A stretch of DNA of 64,000 bases from positions 4,055,155 to 4,119,154 of the forward strand of contig JAUPFP010000013.1 in NCBI GenBank assembly GCA_036925085.1, given 5' to 3'. The notes beneath the pieces are model-generated. The model was not told the origin of the DNA. It made no database searches and saw only the letters and a program-made list of their open reading frames with translations. This document shows positions 23,889 through 30,072 of the stretch, piece after piece. The DNA comes from Brachycybe producta. Lineage: Eukaryota; Arthropoda; Diplopoda; Playtdesmida; Andrognathidae. The translations under genes were made by a program, and so were the position numbers. Numbering within the stretch: the stretch's first letter is position 1; each line of letters opens with the position of its first letter.

Positions 23889-26739
23889 AACAGTAATAAG
23901 TAATAAGAATGACAATAATAATAATAATACTGATACAAATAATTTTTTTTAATAAACTAAAAATGTCCGATAATAAGGGCCTGGAATTCCCATAGTGCCC
24001 AGAGGCCTCAACAGATACAGTGTAAACGTACCACTTGCAGTCATAATCCAGCCCCCTGATACGAGAACACACTAGAATCATTCCTAGCCTCAACCTCCAA
24101 CCCTCGTTGTTGTACGAAATTAATTCGTGCGAGATGTAATAACACCTTATGAAATGATAACGCATGTACACATAAATTTCTCTCTTGTGTGCAGTTAGAA
24201 TTTGACCGAAAAATTGTTCTGCATTTTCGTTTTAGATTAGGTAACCCCCTAGACTAGAATAAAGTTACTTCATATAATCGCTATGAAATATGGAAAACCA
24301 CCAATTTGCTAATAAACGTACTAAATTCGTAGTATTTTCAGGCAATGCACAGAACGCCTAAAGCAACAAACTAATTTAGATAATGTTGAACAAAGATTTC
24401 ATAATGTAGATGATATCTGACTTATTGTTTCTATAAATAAATTGCTTTAGAACTCCATGAATTTATTTAGATTATTATTATTGGGTTTGCACGCTGTTCA
24501 GTGAATCTGTAGAATGTTTGCTTTGCTTAATTGACTTTGCATAAATTTGCGTGTTTACATGTATTTATTTCTCGCATCTTTTCGCTTGAAATAACCCAAA
24601 AATATTTTACATCACAACAATGAATACACCTTTTACTCACTTTGAATATCAAATCATAAAAAACGTACAACTCTCCATAGTCCAATTTAATTTACAGTAG
24701 GACTAGGTAGTAGTTGAGGAAAACAATAGGTTTAAATTAGGAGGAGGGCTGATAGGAGTGTTGCCAGAGAAGATTGTGGAAGAGGAGGAGAGCGGCCTAA
24801 ATTCATTTAGCACTTGAACCTTCAACTTGAACCTTCAAAGGTTCAGAAGATTCAACTGCCAAGTTTCCTATCATGTTTTTATGGTTGTTTTAAAATAACT
24901 GCATTTTATGCAGATGATATTATTTTTTAAAATAGTTTCGTTATAAAAAGTTAATTTTGAAATATATCAACATAAAACTAATAAATTTTATTTAAAACGC
25001 AGAATAATCAGTGTGATCAGCTGTTCATAAAGCATGTTAGGATGTTTTTTGAACAGCTGATTTTTTTAAAATCTAGTTATTCTTGCCTTTTTAGTTGAAA
25101 TACTAATTATAAGGATAAACCTAAAAGTGTTTTAGTAAATAGAGTTAATAATATTCAAGTTGCCATCTTTCAAAATAAACTTTTTATAGACAAAAAATAA
25201 AAATATCTTCATTTTCGATCTCAAATAAAAAGCTTATATTGAAATGATAAGTCCAGGAGCGATCCTGGCTCGTTTATTTTTGTCTGGATTGGCAATAGAA
25301 CTTTGTACGATAGTACAGAGGGTTGACAGAGGTTTGACCTAGTTCTATCAACGGATGATGCCAATAATTTTGTCTTGGGTCTTGGGTTCTTTTTCCTCCC
25401 AGTCCCACCTCTTAATACAAAGAGAGCATCATGATAAGCCTCAGCATTAAGTCTATGGGGTTGTAACTTTTTTTTTGCATGTTTGTTTTTATGATGAGTG
25501 ATTCACTTTCTAATATTTTGATGACCACTGGTCAATCATGTTGATTGGCCAGTTTGGTTTTTACTTGTGTTTTTGCCCAATCAGAGGATTCTGAGAAAGT
25601 GTTCTCAGTATCCTTGTTTTGGGTATAAAAGGCCGTGTGTTTGTATGTAATAAGAGAAGTCTTGAAAGCACTTTTGTGACACAGAAATGATGTCCAAATT
25701 TGCTCAGAGATAATGAACAATGTAAATAAACTGTTACTATACTTAAAAAGTTGCAGAAGTCTTATTTTTATATTATTGAATAGAACAAAGAACTTGAACA
25801 TTTTTTCATCTAGAACTGCCAACCCAGGTGTAAACCTGGATCATCAATACTAGATGAGACGGACGAAGACTGCACGATCAACCAGCTTTTAATCGGGCAA
25901 AAGTCTGAGGAGTATGAGACAGCTAAAAGATCCTTTTGATTGTAAAGGTTCTTGTGAAAGAAACTTGTTAGGAAACGAGAGGGATTAATTTGTTCCCTTC
26001 CTCCCGAACCAGAATAGGATTAGTGGCCTAGCCAACCACTTTCTGACCGCTCGAAAGAGCACAAGGATACTTTTGGACAATTCTATTCACCCCCTGAAGG
26101 TGGTTCGTTACAATGTATTTAAAAATATCAAGATGAAAATATGTGCAACTGATTGAGGAGCTACCATTCTAGTTTCTAAAACACTTTTCACTTTCACTTT
26201 TTTCTGACAGACAGAATAACCAGATTACGAGGGTCTTTTACAATTTAATATCACTTTAGAGAAAAAAAATAATCTAGAATATGTTTTCTAAGATATTTTC
26301 CTATTTTATATTAATTTAATATGAAATTCACCTTAGCACATTTTTTTTAAAAAAAATCATGTCTGTATTTTATTATTATTTTTTATTCATTATTATTTTT
26401 TATTCATTATTATTATTGTTATTTATAGATGAATCTTTGACTTGTAACGTTTGCGATCGTTCTTTTACGAGCTCTCGACAATTGGCTGAACACCAACAAC
26501 GGAAACGTCATTTCGGTTGTTCCGTTTGCGATTCCATATTTCCAAATCTGACGACATTGGAATTACATAAGGAATCTTTGGAACATTGGTCGGACGATGA
26601 GGACGACGATGATAACGTACAAGGAGGAAGCGGTGGCGGCGGTGGTCGAGGAGGAAAACATTCGGTTGATGAAAGTGACGAAGATGATGATGATGATGAT
26701 GTTCGAAGTCCTACAGAAGAGTTGGAACGGCTTCTTTGA
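1373..26739 (+). CDS. acidic zinc-finger protein with a conserved N-terminal domain (multi-exon)
   Basis: Proposed exons are 1373-1898, 22873-23049 and 26429-26739. All junctions are phase 1 (GAAG/gttag, attag/G, TATG/gtatgt, tatag/A) and the join gives 337 aa ending at TGA. Residues 1-100 look like a folded domain with the signature NGAWFALNNTSLHVFRAL followed by GKCVRI. The middle is acidic and low-complexity (Asp/Glu runs near residues 143-155). The last exon encodes two C2H2 fingers (CNVCDRSF..., CSVCDSIF...), both CX2CX12HX5H. That spacing is typical of U1/matrin/JAZ-type fingers, which often bind RNA or double-stranded nucleic acid. The C-terminus is Gly- and Asp-rich. I recognise the N-terminal signature only as a widespread, poorly characterised family and give no symbol. 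Further small exons may lie in the 21 kb first intron. Molecular role is unknown; nucleic-acid binding is an inference from the fingers. Confidence 0.75.
1970..2700. repeat. two tandem copies of the dispersed AT-rich fold-back element
   Basis: Both copies carry arms with TTTAGAAACTAGAAGGGTAG and, inverted, CTGCCTTTCTAGTTTCTAAA, plus the inner GAAAGATATCAACAT motif. The first copy spans about 1975-2325 and the second about 2335-2690. They lie in the first intron of the zinc-finger gene. The outer ends resemble CGCCTCTCGAACTTTGA and its reverse complement. Confidence 0.7.
2936..3115. repeat. short inverted-repeat element (MITE-like)
   Basis: Begins GGGCGTTCACAGACGAACGAC and ends with CTGGAGTGGTCGGTTTGGGCG. 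Internal blocks (GTGGTC, CAACCACT, ACTTTTTGAAGT) pair with each other. It resembles the inverted-repeat elements at 26.9-27.1 and 37.4-38.2 kb only in general layout. Confidence 0.4.
3435..4460. repeat. repeat region bounded by GCAATGGAGG motifs with an alternating purine-pyrimidine core
   Basis: At 3439-3466 lies a perfect 28-bp palindrome centred on CTTAAG whose arms end in GCAATGGAGG. The motif AGCAATGGAGGTCTATAGG recurs at about 4436-4454. Between them, 4000-4395 is built from ACATGTG, GCGTACACATGCG, CATGCGCGCACATG and similar blocks, so purines and pyrimidines alternate for long runs. Near 4216-4280 this is interrupted by repeated CGTCAAAAATTTGGCGAACAT-type units. Several frames stay open here only because of the biased repeat. 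Confidence 0.65.
4812..4912. repeat. (TTC)n and (TTA)n microsatellites
   Basis: A TTC run at about 4816-4840 is followed by (TTA)n with occasional TAG variants. Confidence 0.85.
4960..6280. repeat. fold-back element split by a second long inverted repeat, followed by another fold-back copy
   Basis: The dispersed family appears at about 4960-5060 and resumes at about 5720-5920; a further copy lies at 5930-6260. The interrupting segment, 5060-5722, is its own inverted repeat. Its left arm contains CCCATAGGCCCGATGTTAA and its right arm TTAACATCGGGCCTATGGG; both also contain AGAAAAACGAT or its complement. Flanking CTTAAG/CTCTTAAG sequence on both sides fits insertion into the first element. Confidence 0.65.
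6285..7430. other. intronic stretch without recognisable features
   Basis: AT-rich sequence inside the first intron of the zinc-finger gene. I see only short homopolymer runs and no coding-like frame. Confidence 0.5.
7430..7490 (+). repeat. retroposon-like 3' tail
   Basis: The motif TGCCATAGGCC...CTGCTTGCAGAGTA, followed by a TTGTAATTG-type tail, recurs at 13550-13600 and in diverged form at 45550-45615. A conserved 3' block followed by a simple-repeat tail is how LINE or SINE ends usually look. Family not identified. Confidence 0.35.
7498..7695. mobile_element. MITE, ACAGGCA terminal-inverted-repeat family
   Basis: About 195 bp. The left end ACAGGCATCTGGGGACAGCT pairs with the right end AGCTGTCTACAGATGTCTGT. 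The interior shares CGCCTTTTTATGAGCGTCAT, TTTCTAATTGG and the CCCGCCC block with the elements at 17.44-17.66 and 37.62-37.82 kb and with the 3' half of the Helitron-like elements. Non-coding. Confidence 0.7.
7700..8920. other. intronic stretch without recognisable features
   Basis: AT-rich first-intron sequence of the zinc-finger gene. Short reading frames here have no domain character. Confidence 0.5.
8925..9230. repeat. dispersed AT-rich fold-back element
   Basis: Left arm with AAACTAGAAAGGTAACTCAA and TGTTGATATCTTTCA; right arm with ATATCAACATAAAA and CGTTCTAGTTTCTAAAACAC. Same family as at 1.97 kb. Confidence 0.65.
9378..9868. repeat. GGATGAAC fold-back element with a telomere-like centre
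   Basis: The left arm carries about eight spaced GGATGAAC motifs; the right arm carries the complement, GTTCATCC. Outer parts share CCAATGTTCATCC and GTAACTCTAAAACCCGACAC or complements. The centre (about 9600-9655) is TTAGGTTAGGTTAGG followed by CCTAACCTAACC. A second copy is at 37425-37925. Confidence 0.75.
10678..10983 (-). CDS. possible minus-strand 3'-terminal exon nested in the zinc-finger intron
   Basis: On the minus strand an open frame runs from 10949 to a TGA at 10731. It reads like a real acidic/lysine-rich C-terminus (...VKVEDEFNEIGFELSF... ending KKAKKKPRTLLR). A splice acceptor TGTCAG lies at its 5' edge and AATAAA lies at 10683-10678, about 48 nt after the stop. No partner exon was identified, and the frame is short. 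On the plus strand the same interval could be a phase-compatible exon of the zinc-finger gene (10718-10993), but that translation is hydrophobic and looks less natural. Either call is tentative. Confidence 0.25.
11104..11330. repeat. tandem TGCGCC-containing repeat
   Basis: About 90-bp diverged units, each with TAGTTATTTTTGCGCC followed by CTTATTTC(A/T)G(C/G) and a second GCGCC. At least three units. Confidence 0.5.
11530..11650. repeat. short inverted repeat (hairpin)
   Basis: TTTTATGTATTCGGCTATAAC at 11540 pairs with GTTGTAGCTGAATACATAAAA ending near 11600; further AT-rich pairing extends outwards. Confidence 0.55.
11690..12500. repeat. diverged copies of the dispersed fold-back family
   Basis: 11740-11965 has both arms (GAAACTAGAAGAGCAGCTCAA, then TAAGATATCAATGTGAAAAT). 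12300-12500 retains one recognisable arm (AACTAGAGAAGAAAAATCAA). Boundaries are approximate. Confidence 0.45.
12668..12998. repeat. inverted-repeat element with TGTGGCCCAAG arms
   Basis: The left arm has AAGCAAATGTTTCTCAATTT and GTGGCCCAAGTGCCAATTG. The right arm has CAATTGGCTCTTGGGCCAC and AAACGTTTGCTTGA. An inner pair TTAGAGGCTAG / CTAGCCTCCAACC forms a second stem. Copies lie at 49848-50158 and 59811-60062. Confidence 0.7.
13075..13430. repeat. diverged dispersed fold-back element
   Basis: Left arm AGGAAACTGGAAGAGTTAAT with ATATCTTTCAAATTAAACG; right arm ACCCTTCTAGTTTCTAATAAG. Same family as at 1.97 kb. Confidence 0.5.
13690..14243 (-). mobile_element. non-autonomous Helitron-like element
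   Basis: Read on the minus strand, the 3' end (low coordinate) has a diverged hairpin based on TCATTTATGACGGG, a short spacer and a terminal CTAG abutting T, as expected for Helitron 3' ends (CTRR, insertion between A and T). The 5' end is TATATATATTAAGCCAGGTC followed by a GT run. The interior shares a GA/CT-rich block and GCATGCGCGTCGTTTGTTCC with the copies at 19 and 38 kb, and carries an ACAGGCA-type inverted repeat (13734-13876). No Rep/helicase ORF. Confidence 0.65.
14280..14640. repeat. dispersed AT-rich fold-back element
   Basis: Left arm AGAAACTAGATGGGTAGCAC and TGTTGACATCTTTCA; right arm GAAAGATGTCCACATGAAAA and CTTCTAGTTTCTAA. The outer end reads TAATTAAGAGTTCGAGG. Confidence 0.6.
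15295..15682. repeat. inverted-repeat element rich in ATCGGCT/CGGTT motifs
   Basis: Terminal inverted repeat AGGCTGTACC / GGTACAGCCT (15297 and 15673). Internal repeats of GATCGGC, ATCGGCTCGG and GATAATCGGC give a strong fold-back. About 385 bp, non-coding. Probably a MITE; superfamily not determined. Confidence 0.6.
15700..16090. repeat. pair of short inverted repeats with CCTCAAAGC...GTTCTGAGG arms
   Basis: 15722-15795 (AACCCTCAAAGCTCAGTTCC pairs with GGGAACAACTGTTCTGAGGG) and 15970-16070 (GAATCCTCAAAGCAGAGTTC pairs with GGAACCCTGTTTTGAGGACT) are similar hairpins about 250 bp apart. Confidence 0.5.
16170..16620. repeat. diverged copies of the dispersed fold-back family
   Basis: Arms at 16185-16250 and 16440-16570, the latter with GAAAGATATTAACA, TGATTGAGCTGCCTTTCTAG and TTTCTAAAAGAC. 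Confidence 0.5.
17440..17656. mobile_element. MITE, ACAGGCA terminal-inverted-repeat family
   Basis: Ends ACAGGCAATTAGAAAACGGG / CCCGTCTTCTAATTGCCTGT. The inner stem includes AGACGTTTGCTCCGCCCTTT and ACGGCAACTTCTAATTGG with their complements; the centre holds TGACGTCA. Nearly complete fold-back of about 215 bp, close to the copy at 37616-37823. Confidence 0.75.
17660..17810. other. GC-rich island in AT-rich intron
   Basis: About 150 bp with markedly higher GC than the surroundings (CCCACCCGGCC, CGCCGGGGGGAGGC, CTACCCCCTGG). Open in more than one frame but without a recognisable protein. Perhaps the remnant of a different repeat; nature unknown. Confidence 0.3.
17840..19030. other. intronic stretch without recognisable features
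   Basis: AT-rich first-intron sequence. The short frame at 18629-18844 has no domain character and I do not call it a gene. Confidence 0.45.
19033..19439 (+). mobile_element. non-autonomous Helitron-like element, first of a tandem pair
   Basis: The 3' end is textbook: CCCGTCATTTATGACGGG hairpin (19410-19427), an 8-nt spacer, CTAG (19436-19439), then T. The 5' end lies in ATATAAAATCCCAGGTCTGTGTG. The body has a GGGGAGAGAG-rich block and GCGCATGCGCACAATTGCCTG, with most of the ACAGGCA-type inverted repeat deleted. No coding capacity. The next copy starts immediately at 19440. Confidence 0.7.
19440..19942 (+). mobile_element. non-autonomous Helitron-like element, second of a tandem pair
   Basis: Starts TATATATATATTAAGCCAGG directly after the CTAG of the preceding copy and ends with the TCATTTATGACGGG hairpin, TTACCCCA and CTAG (19939-19942). 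Contains the complete inner inverted repeat (about 19768-19898: GTGCCCAGCATTAGAATTTC and its complement) and the GA-rich block. No replicase ORF. Confidence 0.7.
20370..20660. repeat. dispersed fold-back copies forming a 60-bp perfect palindrome
   Basis: 20437-20496 is a perfect palindrome centred on GGTATACC, made of the GAAAGTTTGTTAGAAACTAG arm and its exact complement. A further half copy follows with AAATATCAACATGATAATA. The outer ends resemble other family members. Confidence 0.75.
20665..22330. other. intronic stretch without recognisable genes
   Basis: AT-rich first-intron sequence of the zinc-finger gene with a poly-G run near 21123-21134 and a GGGGGAGGGGGAGAGGGGGAGG tract near 21772-21796. 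Nothing coding seen. Confidence 0.45.
22336..22605. repeat. repeat with GGTCACTNAGTGACC palindromes
   Basis: Several copies of GGTCACT(C/G)A(C/G)TGACCTA flank a shared core (GTTGCGCCTCCCGGACC, CAACAAGCTTAATTTAA, CCCACCTAATCAC). A related copy is at 27188-27580 and a core fragment at 37555-37610. Confidence 0.6.
23646..23935. repeat. (AAT)n microsatellite, imperfect
   Basis: Long ATA/AAT trinucleotide tract with interruptions (ACAATAATA). Frames through it on the minus strand (Tyr/Leu/Ile-rich) are repeat artefacts. Confidence 0.9.
24880..25239. repeat. fold-back elements interrupted by a solo LTR
   Basis: Contains an inverted repeat around GATCAGCTGTTCATAAAGCA / TGTTTTTTGAACAGCTGAT (25013-25062) and a fold-back arm ending ...AAAAAGCTTATATT, into which the solo LTR is inserted. 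The partner arm resumes at 26116 (ATTTAAAAATATCAAGATGAAAAT ... ACCATTCTAGTTTCTAAAAC) and runs to about 26230. Confidence 0.6.
25240..26112 (+). mobile_element. solo LTR of the 29-kb retroelement family
   Basis: Starts TGAAATGATAAGTCCAGGAG and ends GTGGTTCGTTACA, matching along its length the LTRs at 29075 and 33856 but with many differences and slightly shorter (873 bp). Flanks ATAT on the left and ATGT on the right fit a decayed 4-bp target duplication. A TATA box (TATAAAAG, 25624-25631) follows a CCAATCAGAG motif, as in the full element. No internal region is present, as expected after LTR-LTR recombination. Confidence 0.85.
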
Positions 26740-26752
26740 AGCACACAAGTGA

Positions 26753-26758
26753 AATAAA
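26753..26758 (+). terminator. polyadenylation signal of the zinc-finger gene
   Basis: AATAAA 14 bp after the TGA stop of the last exon, in an AT-rich stretch. It implies a very short 3' UTR. Confidence 0.55.
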
Positions 26759-26889
26759 TAATATTTATTTGTAAGTATATATTCTAGTATAGGTGGGCCC
26801 TTTGTCAATTTCAATAAACGACATGTTGGCATACCTGCATCTGCGAATTGGCAATTGCCCCAATAATGTAGGGCGCTTAAAAGTCTCTT

Positions 26890-27092
26890 AAGAGCCTTGG
26901 CACACACAAGCGACTTTTGAAAGACTTTATGGCGACAAAATGAAATCGAAAATCGCGCTGGGGTGTGTCGTTGCAATGTATTTTTCTATGGAAAGACACC
27001 AATCTTGGCATGCACGCAGGCAGCTTTTAACTGTGAGCAGTACAGTATGTCGCTAAAAAGTTTTTCAAAAGTCGCCTGTGTGTTCCAACCCG
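26890..27092. repeat. short terminal-inverted-repeat element
   Basis: Left end TTGGCACACACAAGCGACTT with TTGAAAGACTTTATGGCGAC; right end GTCGCTAAAAAGTTTTTCAA with AAGTCGCCTGTGTGTTCCAA. About 200 bp, non-coding, immediately 3' of the zinc-finger gene. Confidence 0.6.
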
Positions 27093-27187
27093 AAAAAAAA
27101 TAAATATGTTTTTAATATACACAAGTAAATTTAAAATGCACATAATATTTGTGCCCCTAAACGATAGCGGGGGGGGGGGGGCAGACT

Positions 27188-27580
27188 ATTCATAAGTCAC
27201 TAGGTGACCTACACTTTTTTACATTCTGGAAGCTTGTACCTTGTACACAAATGAGTTAAATGAATTCAAGTTAAATGTGTTTAGGTGAATTATACGGAAT
27301 CCAGTTAAGGACATGAACCAAATAAAAACTGACTTTTATTATTAATATTTTAAATTGAAATACTAAATCAAAATTTTTTCAATAGTTTGTTTGCCCTTCA
27401 CAGGGGCTCTGTAGAACACGTTTATTATTTAAATGCATTTAAAGTATCAAGTGTGCCTCCAGACCCCCGGCAACAAGCTTAATTTAACGTAACTCCACCT
27501 AATAACCGATATAACCGTGTAGGTCACCAAGTAACTTACAATTCTTAAGTTTAGGTCACGTAGTGACCTACAATTACTCA
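27188..27580. repeat. second GGTCAC/GTGACC palindrome repeat, carrying an inserted repeat
   Basis: Outer parts (GTCACTAGGTGACCTACACT; GGTCACGTAGTGACCTACAA; core CCTCCAGACCCCCGGCAACA and CAAGCTTAATTTAA) match the repeat at 22.3-22.6 kb. The interior (about 27255-27460) is a different repeat (AATTATACGGAATCCAGTTA, AAGGACATGAACCAAATAAA, GCCCTTCACAGGGGCTCTGT) that occurs in reverse orientation at 41655-41945. Confidence 0.6.
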
Positions 27581-27779
27581 GTACCACAATAGGGGCACAC
27601 ATAATACAAATCCGTTACCGTTCCTTTAAAAGGTATTGTCGAGCTGATTACAATTACTGTAAGCACATTTTTTGGTGAAAACACCAAATAAATAAGCATG
27701 AAAAACAAAACGCGTGCAAAAGTTTAAAATTTACATTATTTTAACATAATAGAGCTATACTTAAAATATTTTAATAACT

Positions 27780-28140
27780 TTATAAAACAGTTTAAGGTAG
27801 TTTTAAAGTGTAAACGCCTCGTGAACACCGACTAGTTTGTTTTTTAAGTGCAAAGTAAAGAAAAACTTGAGTGTGTTTTAGAAACTAGAAGGGTAGCTTA
27901 ATCACTTAATTAAGGCATGTTGGTATCTTTCAAAATAAGCTTTTTTATGTCGGTTTGAAAATGTAACAACTTAAATTTTTGTGTATAAAAAGTTTATTTT
28001 GAAATGATATCAGCCTGAAAATACAGTTAAGTGATTGAGCTGGCCCTTCTAGTTTATTAAAACACTTTCTAGTTTCTGTTAATTTTCCTCCTGAAAAATA
28101 GAATACTCATGAGTCATGAGTCCATCCATAAGAATGAAAC
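27780..28140. repeat. dispersed AT-rich fold-back element
   Basis: Well-preserved copy: GTGTAAACGCCTCGTGAACA outer end, GAAACTAGAAGGGTAGCTTA, TGTTGGTATCTTTCAAAATA, then the inverted half with AAGTTTATTTTGAAATGATA and GAGCTGGCCCTTCTAGTTTA. Confidence 0.7.
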
Positions 28141-28144
28141 GAAA

Positions 28145-29070
28145 ATGGATAAACGGATTTGCAAAATAAACAGTATTGGCAATATGTGACAATTTGAAAT
28201 TGCCAAATTTCTAGAATTTGACTATTCGTTTGTTATTCTAGTTTCAAACATAATTTCAATTTTTTTTTGTAAAATATTTGTTTATATTTGCTTGTTAAAT
28301 AACTTTTTCTAATTTTCAATCATAGCATAACTACAAAAACGGCGACAGAATTCTTCAATATATTTGGATGGATTTTTGATGAACATGAAACATCATCTTA
28401 CCAGGAAGTGTGTCTCAGCTGAATTAAGTTATGTTTTTCTCACACAAAAAATCGTTCAGATTCTCATAAGAAAACATCAATACAAGCGTAAAACTAATTA
28501 ATTTTTAGTATGTCTTGAGAATGGGTTAATGCAGAAAATTGAATATTCCTTTAATTTTCTTTTAGATAGACTCAAAACAGCTGTTTTTTTCTTTGTGTGT
28601 GTGTTTGTATTCCTGAATATTTTATCTAGAAGTAAAAGCAGCTAAAGAATCATCTAAATTTGTAATTTTGTGAGTTATTTCCATTTATTAGACGTCCTAT
28701 TGAAAACTTTATTTAGATCAATAAAGTAAAAGAAAATTATAGATATATGTATATTAAGATATGAATCGATTCATAATTATTATGAAATGATTGCATAAAA
28801 CTACAATTTGTCAAATCCATCTTTTCAGAGATTTCAATCTCAAGTTAGATTAAAAAATTATTTAAATATTAATAAACTGTAAGTGAAGTATTAAATTATT
28901 ATCTTGAATTTCTTATTTTTTTTTAGATCTCAGAATTTTTATGCTCAATGTTTTATTTAGACATCCATTTATTTCATTGTAATTGAGATTTCAATTTTAA
29001 ACAGGTAGGCCAATTTATATTTTATGAAGAAACTATTTTGAAACTTGGAAATAAATAAATATTTATACAT
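28145..29070. other. intergenic stretch without recognisable features
   Basis: AT-rich sequence between the zinc-finger gene and the LTR element. No coding-like frame or strong repeat seen. Confidence 0.5.
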
Positions 29071-29074
29071 ATAT

Positions 29075-29971
29075 TGAAACGATACGTCCAGGAGCGATCC
29101 TGGCTCGTTTAGTTATTTTTGGATCGTTTGTTATTTTTAGAGTGGCCTGGAACTTTGTCAACCCTCTGTACTCACGTACAGAGGATTGACCCAGTTCCAT
29201 CAGCTGATGACGATGCCAATATCCTGTCTTGGGTCTTGGGTCCCTTTTTCCTCCCAGTCCCACCCCTTAATACAAAGAGATCGACTTGATAAGCCTCAGC
29301 ATTGGGTCTATGGGGTGAAAACTTTCTTTTGTAATTTAGTTTTGATTACGATGAATCACTTTTCTATATTTTAGTGACCACTGGTCAATCATGTTGATTG
29401 GCCAGTTTGGTTTTTAAGTTTGATTTTGCCCAATCAGAGAATACTGAGAAAGTGTTCTCAGTATCCTCTTTTTGGGTATAAATAACCATGTATTTTTGTG
29501 TAAAAGGAGACTTGAAGAAGCAGTCTTGAAAGCATTCTTTGGACACAGACATTATGCCCAAATTTGCCTAGAGATGATGAGAAAAAATAAACCGGAAATT
29601 ATAGTTAAAAAGTTGTTGAAGTTATTTTTATCTTTTAAAAACAAAACGAAGGACTTCAACATTTTGTCATCTAGCACTGTCAACCCAGGTGTAAACCTGG
29701 CTCTCCAGTACTAGATGAGACTTCTGAAGACAGCACGATCAACCAGCTTTTTACGGGCGAAAGCCCGGGGAGTAGCAGACAACGAAAGATCCTTAAAACT
29801 GTAAAGGTTCTTGAAAGAGGAACTTGTGAGGAAACGTATGGGACTAATTTGTTCCCTTCCTCCCGAACCATAATAGAATTAGTGGCCTAGCCAACCACTT
29901 TCCGATCGCCCGAAAGAGCGCTACGATACTTTTTGATAATTCTATTAGGCCCCTGAATGTGGTTCGTTACA
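29075..29971 (+). repeat. 5' LTR (promoter of the retroelement)
   Basis: 897 bp, TG...CA ends. Contains CCAATCAGAG (about 29429), TATAAATA (29477-29484) and AATAAA (29586-29591). This gives a plausible U3-R-U5 order with transcription starting near 29505. Outside the element, the closest relative in the window is the solo LTR at 25240. Confidence 0.9.
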
Positions 29972-29975
29972 AATT

Positions 29976-29994
29976 TGGTGGAGGTGCGGGGTAG
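29976..29994 (+). promoter_or_regulatory. candidate tRNA primer-binding site
   Basis: TGGTGGAGGTGCGGGGTAG begins with the TGG complementary to a tRNA CCA end and lies 4 nt after the LTR end. The priming tRNA was not identified. Confidence 0.55.
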
Positions 29995-30072
29995 TTGAAT
30001 ACCTTGTTACTCCATAAGCTACAAAGATCGTGTTGAAAAGCACGCGGCATAGAGAAAACATCGACGTCAGAA

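Noticed and set aside
23584..24171. 195-codon minus-strand frame rich in Tyr, Ile, Leu
   Set aside because: The body is the (AAT)n microsatellite translated; the non-repeat part shows no homology I recognise.
26508..26976. Minus-strand frames opposite the zinc-finger last exon
   Set aside because: Shadow of the + strand coding sequence, Ser/Pro-rich complement of Asp/Gly codons.
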